From positions 118,647 to 182,646 of the forward strand of contig JAJYOU010000001.1 in the NCBI GenBank assembly GCA_021795965.1: DNA of 64,000 nt. Direction: 5' to 3'. A model generated the notes under the pieces. That model made no database searches and was not told the DNA's origin. It saw only the letters and a program-made list of their open reading frames with translations. This document shows, piece by piece, positions 1 through 8,064 of this stretch. Position numbers and translations under genes: made by a program. Position 1 is the first letter of the stretch. Every line of letters starts with the position of its first letter. This stretch comes from Chloroflexota bacterium (GTDB lineage: Bacteria; Chloroflexota; Anaerolineae; Anaerolineales; Villigracilaceae).

Positions 1-130
1 AGCCTTCCAGCGTTTTAGACTGTTCGGGCAGCATCAGATCCTGGTAAGTGGGTATCACGGTTTGTGCCAGGAGTTGAACCCCTTTCAAGAGGGGAAAAGA
101 ATTTCGTGAAGTGTGCGGTGGTACAGACAT
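1..130 (-). CDS. N-terminal fragment of an unknown protein, cut by the window edge
   Basis: An open frame runs from an ATG at 130 leftwards to the window edge, giving 43 residues beginning MSVPPHTSRNSFPLLKG. A good ribosome binding site (GAGGT, 4 nt before the ATG) supports the start. It is divergent from mce. The visible residues show no signal peptide or recognisable motif, so no function is proposed. Confidence 0.55.
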   Translation of the reverse strand, partial: MSVPPHTSRNSFPLLKGVQLLAQTVIPTYQDLMLPEQSKTLEG

Positions 131-313
131 TGTGACCTCGTTGATAACCAATAAAGAAAATTTATTCCTTGTTTCATTTTATGACAATTTTAGTCTAATT
201 TCAATCACCCAATTCCAGATTGATCCCACCAATGCACCAACCTAAAGATTCCCAGAATAAAAGAGTAAAATTGATGAATAAATCATGTCAATTTTGAAAA
301 TTAAGAGGAAAAA

Positions 314-718
314 ATGCCGGGAATTAAAAAAATCCACCACGTTGCCATCGTCGTCGAAGAAATCAAAGATTCTTTAACTTTTTGGAGGGATGCCCTTGGT
401 CTTGAGCTGGGCGAAATGATGGATGTTCCCAACGAGAAATCAGTCGTGGCTTTTTTACCCCTGGCGGGCTGCGAAATTGAGCTTGTCCAACCGACCAGCG
501 CTGACTCGGGGATCGGAAAATATCTTTCCAAACGCGGCCCGGGCATGCATCACGTCTGCCTGGCAGTGGATGATCTCGATGCTCTGCTGGACAAACTCAA
601 AAATCAAGGAATTCGCCTGATCAACGAAGAGCCACGGGAATCTGGGGACGGGAAGCGATACGCCTTCGTCCATCCGGAGAGCACGGGCGGCGTCTTGGTG
701 GAACTTTACGAGGAATAA
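314..718 (+). CDS. mce: Methylmalonyl-CoA epimerase (VOC family)
   Basis: This 134-residue protein has the usual length and the paired beta-alpha-beta-beta-beta modules of the vicinal oxygen chelate fold. Module one opens with KIHHVAIVV, whose His is a likely metal ligand. Module two opens with GMHHVCLAVDD, and the protein ends in GGVLVELYEE with the ligand Glu. The family interconverts (2R)- and (2S)-methylmalonyl-CoA in propionate/succinyl-CoA metabolism in the cytoplasm. AAGAGG lies just before the ATG. tilS follows after 8 bp, so the two are probably co-transcribed. No mutase gene is in the window, so the pathway direction is inferred from family knowledge only. Another VOC lyase is possible but less likely. 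Confidence 0.88.
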   Translation: MPGIKKIHHVAIVVEEIKDSLTFWRDALGLELGEMMDVPNEKSVVAFLPLAGCEIELVQPTSADSGIGKYLSKRGPGMHHVCLAVDDLDALLDKLKNQGIRLINEEPRESGDGKRYAFVHPESTGGVLVELYEE

Positions 719-726
719 ACGGGAAT

Positions 727-2118
727 TTGATGGAAGCAGCCAGACTGGCAGGAATTTATTTCAAAGCTGAAAAGCCGATCCTGGTGGGTGTATCGGGAGG
801 ACCCGATTCACTGGCTTTACTGCACTTTTTGCACAGCCTGGACTATATGCTCATCGCGGCGACTTTTAATCACCAACTGAGGGAAGGGGCAGAAGATGAA
901 GTGAAGTTTGTCAGGGATTTTTGTGCCCTGCTGGGAATTCCTTTTGTGAGCGGGCAAGGAGATGTGCGAAAATACGCTGCCGAAGAAGGATTATCGCTCG
1001 AGGAAGCTTCGCGCGATTTGCGCTACCAATTCCTTTTCAAGGAAGCACGCAAATCCGGAGCCCAGGCAGTAGCGGTTGGGCATACTGCCGATGACCAGGC
1101 GGAAACTGTCCTAATGCACTTTATCCGCGGAGCAGGTTTATCCGGCTTAAAAGGAATCCCTCCAAAAATCATCCTACCCATATTCGACCGCGAGATCCCA
1201 TTGGTCAGACCGCTGCTGGAATGGCGCCGGGAGGATACCGAACAGTACTGCCGGGAACACCAGCTGCAGCCGCGCATCGACCCAAGCAACACGGACACCC
1301 AATTCCTGCGCAACCGCCTGCGGTACGAGCTGCTGCCCATCCTTGAGAGTTACAACCCTCAAATCCGCCAGACTTTGAATAAAACTGCCTGGAGCCTGCA
1401 GGGTGATCATGAGATGATCCAGCAAATGCTGAATGAACGCTGGAAAAAAGTGGTTCTGCGCGAAACGGTCAATTATATTCAATTTGACCGGGATCAACTC
1501 CAGGAACTTCCCCAGGCTGCACGCCAAAATATTTTTCGCCGGGCGATATTCCAATTGAGACCCCGGCTGCGGGATGTGGATTTTGACTTGCTGAAAAAAG
1601 CCGCCGGCTTAAAACCAGAAATCCTGGCAGGGGGGCTGCAAACATTTGTCGAGGGAAAAAACCTGTTCATCGCCAGCAGCCAGAACCAGCTGCCGACCGA
1701 GTCCTGGCCTCAGGTTCAGCAAAAGATTGATCTTGAAACGGGCACGTTCCCACTCAATGACGGGTGGTCGATCACGATTTCGAGGGAAAATGCCCAGGAT
1801 TTGACCGGTAAAGCGAAAAACAACCTGGATCCATTCTGCGCATTTCTGGCGGCGGACAGCCCGGGAAGAACCCTCTGCGTGCGTCCGTACCAGAAAGGAG
1901 ACCGGCTTATTCCTTTAGGCATGGGAGGGCATTCGATCAAGCTTTCCGACTTGCTTGTCAATCAAAAAATTCCCGCACGTTTACGGGCTTCCTGGCCCGT
2001 GCTATGCATGGGGGAAGAGATTTGCTGGGTGGCGGGGTTGCGTATCTCCGAGCGGTTCAAAATTAATGCTGAAACAGAGAATGTTTATGCAGTCAAAATT
2101 TCGAGAAATAACGATTAA
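727..2118 (+). CDS. tilS: tRNA(Ile)-lysidine synthase
   Basis: TilS modifies C34 of tRNA-Ile(CAU) to lysidine using ATP and lysine, so that AUA is read as Ile. The 463-residue product carries the N-type PP-loop SGGPDS at residues 23-28, the downstream HTADDQAET motif near residue 118, and LRNRLRYELLP in the substrate-binding segment. A C-terminal TilS_C-like domain follows (about 380-460). The frame starts at TTG 727 with an in-frame ATG at 730. The ATG may be the real start, since GAGGAA upstream serves either. It lies 8 bp after mce and ends just before an intrinsic terminator. Confidence 0.95.
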   Translation: MMEAARLAGIYFKAEKPILVGVSGGPDSLALLHFLHSLDYMLIAATFNHQLREGAEDEVKFVRDFCALLGIPFVSGQGDVRKYAAEEGLSLEEASRDLRYQFLFKEARKSGAQAVAVGHTADDQAETVLMHFIRGAGLSGLKGIPPKIILPIFDREIPLVRPLLEWRREDTEQYCREHQLQPRIDPSNTDTQFLRNRLRYELLPILESYNPQIRQTLNKTAWSLQGDHEMIQQMLNERWKKVVLRETVNYIQFDRDQLQELPQAARQNIFRRAIFQLRPRLRDVDFDLLKKAAGLKPEILAGGLQTFVEGKNLFIASSQNQLPTESWPQVQQKIDLETGTFPLNDGWSITISRENAQDLTGKAKNNLDPFCAFLAADSPGRTLCVRPYQKGDRLIPLGMGGHSIKLSDLLVNQKIPARLRASWPVLCMGEEICWVAGLRISERFKINAETENVYAVKISRNND

Positions 2119-2123
2119 ACAAG

Positions 2124-2149
2124 AAACCCTGCAAAAAAGCAGGGTTTTC
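2124..2149 (+). terminator. Intrinsic terminator after tilS
   Basis: A perfect AACCCTGC/GCAGGGTT stem with an A6 loop is followed by TTTTC. It lies 5 bp after the tilS stop codon and closes the mce-tilS unit. The convergent gene ends at 2180. Confidence 0.85.
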
Positions 2150-2179
2150 TATTTAGAGTAATCAATGGACCCGAAATGA

Positions 2180-3088
2180 TCAGGAGGGTTCTTCTTCGCC
2201 GGAAAGCTTTCTGAGCTTGAGATTTACTTCCCGCCATTGAATTTTTGAAACACCCAGGTTCTGCCGGATGCGATCATGATCCTCGCCACGCCGGAATTCG
2301 GTGAGCGCGTATGTCCAGCGACACATGTCAAAGGAGAGATGTTTGGTTAATCCAGCCTCCTTGCCAATATCTTCCAGCAGGTATTCCAAACGGCGCGGCG
2401 ACCAGGGAAAGAGAGCATCAGTGGGTTTGTAGTTGGCAACGTACTCTTCAAATGGGGGGATCCAATCCTCTGAAATTGCCAGGTTTCGTTCTTTATAGCG
2501 GCTGATAGGAGTGTTATAGCGAATATAGAGGGTGGGACCTTCATCGGCAGTGAAATCAATGTGATTGAGGTGAATTCCCAGGCATTCACTTTTCTTGATG
2601 CCGGTTGTGAGCAGGAGGAAAAGGAGTGTGTATGGACGGGCGTCTGGTTTTTTATTCCTGCGAAACCGGTCTGCAGCCAACAAAACTGATTGAATTTCAT
2701 CGTCGGTGAGCACTTCAGGGATTGGGCTCATGACGGTGCGCTGAATCACCTTCTCAGCAGGGTCAAACAAGATGACAGCATTTTTATGGAGCCAGCGAAA
2801 AAATGATTTTGAAGTTGTGATTCTGCGCGCCAGGGTTTTGGGGCTGCAGGCTACCTTGCGCTCATGCTGCATCCATTCAAAATACTGGTTCAAATCCTCA
2901 GTCTTGATCTCCCCGATTGTTTTTGTGCCTGTGAAATATTTTGACATCAGATTTAAATCGGATAAAAATGCCTTGACGGTGTAGGGAGATCGACCCTGAT
3001 CATTCAGATACAGTTCGTATGCCGAAATCGCTGGATTGATCTCTGTGGCTGTTGTTATGTGTCCTGTGAGCGAAGTGGCATCAGCCAT
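2180..3088 (-). CDS. Tyrosine recombinase-like protein lacking catalytic residues
   Basis: The 302-residue protein has the two-part layout of XerC/D-type recombinases: a SAM-like N-terminal core-binding domain (about 18-105) and a C-terminal catalytic-fold domain (about 125-295). The active site is largely missing. TGLRxSE is TGIKKSE (Arg to Lys165); the HxxR box is DMCR (His to Asp254, Arg257 kept); LGH is LGV (His to Val280); and the nucleophile position after LGVSKI is Asn289 instead of Tyr. Lys199 could be the beta-hairpin lysine. The frame is intact and the start has AGGAG. It probably binds DNA without cutting it. It stands alone, with no att sites or phage genes nearby. Confidence 0.8.
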   Translation of the reverse strand: MADATSLTGHITTATEINPAISAYELYLNDQGRSPYTVKAFLSDLNLMSKYFTGTKTIGEIKTEDLNQYFEWMQHERKVACSPKTLARRITTSKSFFRWLHKNAVILFDPAEKVIQRTVMSPIPEVLTDDEIQSVLLAADRFRRNKKPDARPYTLLFLLLTTGIKKSECLGIHLNHIDFTADEGPTLYIRYNTPISRYKERNLAISEDWIPPFEEYVANYKPTDALFPWSPRRLEYLLEDIGKEAGLTKHLSFDMCRWTYALTEFRRGEDHDRIRQNLGVSKIQWREVNLKLRKLSGEEEPS

Positions 3089-3121
3089 ATATTTCTCCTC
3101 TGAAGATAGAAGAACAAATCA

Positions 3122-3140
3122 CTATACGCATAGTATAGCA
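3122..3140 (-). promoter_or_regulatory. Candidate promoter and operator of the recombinase-like gene
   Basis: On the minus strand an extended -10 (TGC then TATACT, 3132-3137) lies about 45 nt before the ATG. It overlaps a perfect CTATAC/GTATAG inverted repeat with a 5-nt spacer (3122-3138). The overlap would suit a repressor or autoregulator. A TTGATA upstream has a short 15-bp spacing, so the -35 is doubtful. Confidence 0.4.
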
Positions 3141-3228
3141 TTTTTCCTGTATTATCAAGCGTTTAAAAAGCTTTGAAACGAGATTGTATCAGAATTGCAA
3201 TAAATGTCGCATAGATTATTGGAAGGGA

Positions 3229-4671
3229 TCAATGGGAAAGTTCTGCCGGGTTAAAACACGCAGTGTAATCGGCTCCGACGATCAGGACATACGGCACTTT
3301 GCTGTTTTCGGCTGGGGCAGAAACCCGTGCACTCTCCGGCAAGCCGAGCACACGTAAAATTGCCGAGGTTTTTGCATGGTCCTGGGCTGTTGTGAGATCA
3401 TATAAAAGCGTTGTCGGGTGCCCGCGTTGATCCGCCGGCTGGAATGAAGTCTGATAACCCGCGTAATTCAGACGCTGAGCAGCCAGAGCATCCAACCCAT
3501 CCATGGCAGAACCATTCTGAATTTCGATTTGGATTTTTTCAGCTTTCGTGTTTCCAGGATCAAGCGCCATCGCTTTTTCCAACATTTGTTGAATCGGGTC
3601 AATATTGGGCAGCAAGACCTGGGCTCCGTCATCCGTGACCCACTCAGTCACCAGGTCACCGGCAATATAGTATGAACGAATGTCTGCATTCGAAAGATGC
3701 AAAGCGAATGGGGAAAGTTTTAGCAGGTCGGGCAGGCTCAGGTCCGAGATAAATGAACTGGAGAGATCCTTGTAAAGCTGGGGAATGCGGGAAATTAGAT
3801 TCCCCTGCAAAACCTGCGAAAAAATGGCACGGATGACTTCCTGCTGGCGGCGACCCCGGTCAAAATCGTTCGAAAGTTTGCGAGAACGCGCATACCACAA
3901 AGCCAAGTCCCCATTCATGTGGACGATGCCTGGACCCGCGGTAAATAAAGCCCAGTTATTCTCGTCTTCCGGATTTGAATTTGGATCCGTCAGGCGCCAA
4001 TCTGTATAAGGACATGAGATTGGGATATCTATCCCGCCAATGGTGTCGACCGTCTTACGGAATCCATCAAAATCGACCATGACCAGGTGATCTATTTTCA
4101 GACCGAAATTGAAAAGAATTGTGTCCTTGAGCAATCCCGCCCCACCGCCGGAATAACCATTCAGTTCCCCATTTTCGAAAGCGGTATTAATCCGCTGCTG
4201 CCCGACGGTTGGTATATCCACCCATAAATCACGGGGAATGGAAATGAGCGAGACCTGCCCATCGGAGGGTCGAACCATGGCGACCATAATTGTATCGGTT
4301 CGAAAAGATGCACCATTGCGCGAGTCAGTCCCAAGCAGCAAAAAAGTGGTGACTTCGTGCGTATCCAGGACTGGCTGACCGCCAGAAAGTGCAACAGTAT
4401 TTGAAATTTCGGTTGGCAGAGGAGTTGGAGTGTTGGAGAGGGGGGCGGCTGAAGGCTGAGATGGTTGAAGAGTGGGGAAATTTTGCTGCGACTTAATCTG
4501 GGGCGAAAAAACGCCAGAAGTCTGATTGGAAGGCTGAAACGGGGTAGGTGTGGCGGTTGAATCCTCCGCCGCCTGGACAATAATATAGGGAGAATAAGCT
4601 ACTGCACCGGACGAGCAGGAAGCAAGCGACAGAAAAACGATTGAAATAACCGTGAGGAGAATCTTTTTCAT
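3229..4671 (-). CDS. LCP (LytR-CpsA-Psr) family lipoprotein
   Basis: LCP proteins transfer undecaprenyl-linked glycopolymers to peptidoglycan. This 480-residue member starts with a lipoprotein signal (lipobox LASC, Cys19) and a Thr/Pro/Ser-rich linker. The LCP catalytic domain follows (about 105-300): TTFLLLGTDSR, then TDTIMVAMV and SLISIPRDLWVDIP, and DRGRRQQEVI near its end. These hold the conserved Asp and Arg residues that bind the pyrophosphate lipid and Mg2+. A LytR_C-like domain (about 375-475) completes it. It lies 50 bp downstream of the LysM gene and is probably co-transcribed with it and the sensor kinase, suggesting an envelope-related unit. Lipid anchoring instead of the more usual TM anchor is notable. 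Confidence 0.88.
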   Translation of the reverse strand: MKKILLTVISIVFLSLASCSSGAVAYSPYIIVQAAEDSTATPTPFQPSNQTSGVFSPQIKSQQNFPTLQPSQPSAAPLSNTPTPLPTEISNTVALSGGQPVLDTHEVTTFLLLGTDSRNGASFRTDTIMVAMVRPSDGQVSLISIPRDLWVDIPTVGQQRINTAFENGELNGYSGGGAGLLKDTILFNFGLKIDHLVMVDFDGFRKTVDTIGGIDIPISCPYTDWRLTDPNSNPEDENNWALFTAGPGIVHMNGDLALWYARSRKLSNDFDRGRRQQEVIRAIFSQVLQGNLISRIPQLYKDLSSSFISDLSLPDLLKLSPFALHLSNADIRSYYIAGDLVTEWVTDDGAQVLLPNIDPIQQMLEKAMALDPGNTKAEKIQIEIQNGSAMDGLDALAAQRLNYAGYQTSFQPADQRGHPTTLLYDLTTAQDHAKTSAILRVLGLPESARVSAPAENSKVPYVLIVGADYTACFNPAELSH

Positions 4672-4721
4672 TCCAAATCAGGCAGGATGCTTTTCAGGAG
4701 CTTCGTCTGGAACATTCATCA

Positions 4722-5585
4722 TCAACCAATGCCAGCAAAAGGCGTCGGGGTTGCATCCAGCGGCGGGGTTGGAATAATTGGGGTACAGGTAGGATAAACA
4801 ATCGTGGCGTAAGGTGTGGGCGAGTACCAGGGAATCGCCGTCGGAGTGAACCACGGCACGGCAGTGGCATAATAGGGAACCTTTAATACAGACCCAACCT
4901 GGATGGTCGTCGAGGTACCCAGGCAGTTGGCAACTTGAAGCTGGGTGACTGTCACCCCATAGCGAAGTGCCAGGTTGTACAAGGTATCTCCGGGAGCAAC
5001 GTAATAATTAACCCAATAATACGGCGCACCACAGGGAACGGGGGTGTTGGTTGGCGCGGCGACGAACTGGTAGGGCACGTAGATTTCCGAGCCGACAATA
5101 ATTTGTGAAGAGGACAGGCAGTTTGCCTGCATCAACTGGTAAACAGAAACATTGTAGCGATAGGAAAGAGTATTGAGGGTATCGTTCCACTGGACGACGA
5201 CCGGAACCCAGCCGTAAGGAGGAAGGCAGGCTGCGACCGTTGAAGGAGATGAGACAGCAAGAGTGGGGGAGCCTGTCACGGATGGAAGCGGCGTCAGCGA
5301 ATTTTGAGGGGTAAGAGTGAGCGTGAGAGAAGGCTCAGGCGTGGCGGTGGTGGGTTGGGTGACGGCAGGGATAGCAGTGGTGAGACCGGTGGCGGTTTGC
5401 GAACGCTGGGTGCTTAAATCCATGGTGGGGACACTGGTTGGATGCACAATAATCGGGGTAGGAGTGATTGTCTCTTTAGCATTGATACCACCCTCCACCG
5501 ACGCGAGGGTATAGCCGCCCAAGATGACAAAAACCGCCAGCGCTGCCAGGATAATTCCAATTCCAACTTGACGATAAGAATGCAT
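4722..5585 (-). CDS. LysM-domain exported protein with Thr/Pro-rich stalk
   Basis: The 287-residue protein has an N-terminal membrane segment (about 9-28, IGIILAALAVFVILGGYTLA), a Thr/Pro/Ser-rich stalk to about residue 120, and two LysM modules. Each module starts with a DTL motif (WNDTLNTLSYRYNVS and PGDTLYNLALRYGVT) and ends in a VGSEIYVP or VGSVLKVP type strand. Both modules contain an ANCL motif, and the cysteines may form disulfides. The C-terminus is again Pro/Thr-rich. LysM binds GlcNAc-containing polymers such as peptidoglycan. The gene lies 3 bp after the sensor kinase stop and 50 bp before the LCP gene, so envelope binding is the likely role. Confidence 0.85.
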   Translation of the reverse strand: MHSYRQVGIGIILAALAVFVILGGYTLASVEGGINAKETITPTPIIVHPTSVPTMDLSTQRSQTATGLTTAIPAVTQPTTATPEPSLTLTLTPQNSLTPLPSVTGSPTLAVSSPSTVAACLPPYGWVPVVVQWNDTLNTLSYRYNVSVYQLMQANCLSSSQIIVGSEIYVPYQFVAAPTNTPVPCGAPYYWVNYYVAPGDTLYNLALRYGVTVTQLQVANCLGTSTTIQVGSVLKVPYYATAVPWFTPTAIPWYSPTPYATIVYPTCTPIIPTPPLDATPTPFAGIG

Positions 5586-5588
5586 AGA

Positions 5589-7994
5589 TTAATTTCCTTC
5601 AGAAGTGCCAGCAGGAAGCGGGGTTTCAATGAGAGGGATTGAAATGCTAAAGGTGGAACCAGTTCCGGGGTTCGATTCGACCCAAATCCTGCCATTTTGA
5701 CCTTCGGTCAAGGTCTTTGCAATTGAAAGCCCGATGCCTGTATCGCCGATGCCAGGGATCATGGCGCTATCCGCCCGATAGAGACGAGTGAAGACCTTCG
5801 GTAAATCTGCACTTTCAATTCCGCCACCCATATCTGAAACCTGAACAATGACAAAATCAGATTCATCTTCGGTTTGCTTCCAAACTTTAAGAAGAATTTC
5901 ACCTCCGACAGGGGTGACAGCCCCGGCATTCTGGATAAGATGGATTAATATTTGCTGCAAAGATTCCTTGTCAAGATAAAGAGGTTTTAAACCCTCGGGA
6001 ATGTCAATTCGCATGCTGATATTTTTTTCGCGCATCTGGTTCGCTGTGTAAGCGAGGACATTATCGATGACCTCGTTGAAATCCACAGATTCGGAAATGG
6101 CATATAAACGGTCCTTTTCCATCGTGGTGATCTGAATCAAATCATCGACCAGGCTGCCAATCCGGTTGGTCGAATTTTTGATACGTTCCAAAAATTTACG
6201 CTGCAGAGCACCTAAAATTCCGACTGATTCACCCAGCAAAAGTTCGGTATAACCAACGATGGATGTCATGGGCTGGCGCAGTTCCTGGGAAATTGAGATG
6301 ATCAAATCACGAGAGCTGGCAGGAGCCTCGCGTTCGCTTTTGGATTGCAATTCAAAAATTATTTTATTTGATTCTGCCAGTTGATTTTGAAATTGAGCCA
6401 GTTCAATCAAGGTCGAGCGCAGTTCCTTTTCAAGCTGGGAATAGGAGGCATGTTCTGGGTGTTCCACGCGGACGGGAACCCAATCGGATTTAACCCGACT
6501 TTGTTCGAGCTGGATGGAAAGAGATAACAATAAATCCTTCTGATTTGCCATTTCAACCTGGTTTAGTTCAAGTTGTTTTTGCAGGAGTTCAACCTGCATG
6601 GTCAAATCTGCGTTGTTGGTTTTGAGCTGAAGGATTTGTTCTGCGGTTTCCCGGCTGGTCCGTTGGGCAAGATCGCGTTCGAGCTGGATCTGATCGGAAT
6701 ATTTGTTTCCCTCGAGAATGGCTGCAATGGAAGGGGAAATGCCAGCTAGAAAAGCCTGATCATCTTGATTCCATTCCCGGTTGGAATAAGGCGATAGAAA
6801 GAGAAGGCTACCAAAAAGTCCACTTTCCGACTTGACCGGTGCGCACAGGACACTTCCAAGGTTGGTAAGACCCAACCCAGACTGCAAAGCATTTAGATCG
6901 GGGTGGGGTTCCTGGGAAGAAATGAGGAGAGGATGACCTAGAAACATTTCATTTGCCATTTCTGGAATCACCTCACAAGGGATGTTGCCGCTCTCCAATC
7001 CTTCCTCTCGAATTAAATCATAACCGGAAGCAATTATTAAAGATTTTTGGTCATCGTCCAGCAAAATTAAAAAACATAAATCCACCAGCAAGGTCTGAGC
7101 GATTGACTGGACAAGCTTTTGATTTATTTTTTTAGAGTCAGTTTCGGTCGCTAGGCTGAGAAGTGTTTGCAGGATCTTGGGTTCGCTACCATAAAGACGG
7201 TGATTGGGCTGGTCAGGCGCAGATTCGCCAGGAATGTTGACCTGGTCAACTTTTGATTCGAGCTCCTGGGTGGCGCCGGGTGAAATCTCATCCGGCTTTT
7301 TCGGCTTTCCTGCCATGCGTAAAGCATAGTGGGTGGGAACGGTCAGAACGAGCGGAAATCCTGCCAGGAGAAAAAAACGAATAATCCCAGAGAAATCACC
7401 TTTTCCAGTATTGACCAGAATATCCAGGCTGAAGCCAGTCAAAGCCAGGAGCGCCAGCACCAATCCATTTCCCCAGTTGACCGGTTTTCTGATCAACAAA
7501 AACACAATTCCGAGGAAGGAGATCAAGATTCCAGCAGCATCCCAAAGAATAGCCTGGTAGGAGGAATTATAAGTGCCGACTTGAGGATTTGTTTCAAGGT
7601 AAAGAGACGCGGCTAAAACTGCTGCGATCACCAACAAAATGCTAAGCAAGAGGGTGGCAAAATCTCCAGGTCTGGAGGGTTCGGGGAATAACCAGAGCCA
7701 GAGCAACCAGGTGAGGCTGAGAAGGATCGCAACACGATCAATGACCGGCAGAATCAGGGTGCCCTGAAATACGTTTTGCCCGATCAAACCACTGATTAAG
7801 AATAAAACCAGTTGAATACCAAGCAGGATTGACAGACCAATGACCGGCCGGGGAATGGCTTTCTCCCCGGAAATACTCCAAAAACTGATCCCTATCTGGA
7901 GGGCGCCAATTAAAGTAAACGCCACTACGAGGATAAAAACCAGGTTTCCCGGAGGATTTGAAAGGAAATTTCCAAGTTCAATTAATGGTTCCAT
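5589..7994 (-). CDS. Membrane histidine kinase-like protein with Gln at the phosphoacceptor site
   Basis: This is an 801-residue polytopic protein. About seven hydrophobic segments occupy residues 15-240, a GAF-like domain about 280-425, a long coiled coil about 430-560, a HisKA-like dimerisation helix pair about 563-635, and a HATPase_c domain about 680-790. The ATPase boxes look intact (QNAGAV, DMGGGIE, GDTGIGLSIAK). The H box reads SQELRQPM instead of SHELRTPL: residue 570 is Gln (codon CAG), so the usual His is missing. No response regulator gene is adjacent. It heads a unit with LysM and LCP genes, so an envelope-sensing role is inferred. Signalling by a route other than His phosphorylation, or pairing with another kinase, would be needed. 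Confidence 0.85.
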   Translation of the reverse strand: MEPLIELGNFLSNPPGNLVFILVVAFTLIGALQIGISFWSISGEKAIPRPVIGLSILLGIQLVLFLISGLIGQNVFQGTLILPVIDRVAILLSLTWLLWLWLFPEPSRPGDFATLLLSILLVIAAVLAASLYLETNPQVGTYNSSYQAILWDAAGILISFLGIVFLLIRKPVNWGNGLVLALLALTGFSLDILVNTGKGDFSGIIRFFLLAGFPLVLTVPTHYALRMAGKPKKPDEISPGATQELESKVDQVNIPGESAPDQPNHRLYGSEPKILQTLLSLATETDSKKINQKLVQSIAQTLLVDLCFLILLDDDQKSLIIASGYDLIREEGLESGNIPCEVIPEMANEMFLGHPLLISSQEPHPDLNALQSGLGLTNLGSVLCAPVKSESGLFGSLLFLSPYSNREWNQDDQAFLAGISPSIAAILEGNKYSDQIQLERDLAQRTSRETAEQILQLKTNNADLTMQVELLQKQLELNQVEMANQKDLLLSLSIQLEQSRVKSDWVPVRVEHPEHASYSQLEKELRSTLIELAQFQNQLAESNKIIFELQSKSEREAPASSRDLIISISQELRQPMTSIVGYTELLLGESVGILGALQRKFLERIKNSTNRIGSLVDDLIQITTMEKDRLYAISESVDFNEVIDNVLAYTANQMREKNISMRIDIPEGLKPLYLDKESLQQILIHLIQNAGAVTPVGGEILLKVWKQTEDESDFVIVQVSDMGGGIESADLPKVFTRLYRADSAMIPGIGDTGIGLSIAKTLTEGQNGRIWVESNPGTGSTFSISIPLIETPLPAGTSEGN

Positions 7995-8007
7995 AAGCTC
8001 TTTTAGG

Positions 8008-8016
8008 ATTATAGCA
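8008..8016 (-). promoter_or_regulatory. Extended -10 promoter of the sensor kinase operon
   Basis: On the minus strand TGC directly precedes a perfect TATAAT (8013 to 8008), 13 nt before the kinase ATG. The predicted 5' leader is only about 6 nt. No good -35 is seen, which fits an extended -10 promoter. It is back to back with the promoter at 8053. Confidence 0.6.
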
Positions 8017-8052
8017 TGACTATCCGAAGTTAATCTGCGCCGCGGATGCGCT

Positions 8053-8058
8053 TATAAT
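8053..8058 (+). promoter_or_regulatory. -10 element giving a leaderless TPR-gene mRNA
   Basis: A perfect TATAAT ends 6 nt before the GTG start of the TPR gene, so transcription should begin at or next to the start codon. No Shine-Dalgarno sequence is present between them. The -35 region (TTAATC) is weak. Confidence 0.6.
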
Positions 8059-8064
8059 TACAAT

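Noticed and set aside
2180..3088. Integrase marking an integrated mobile element
   Set aside because: Catalytic residues are missing, no tRNA or att repeats flank it, and neighbours are housekeeping genes.
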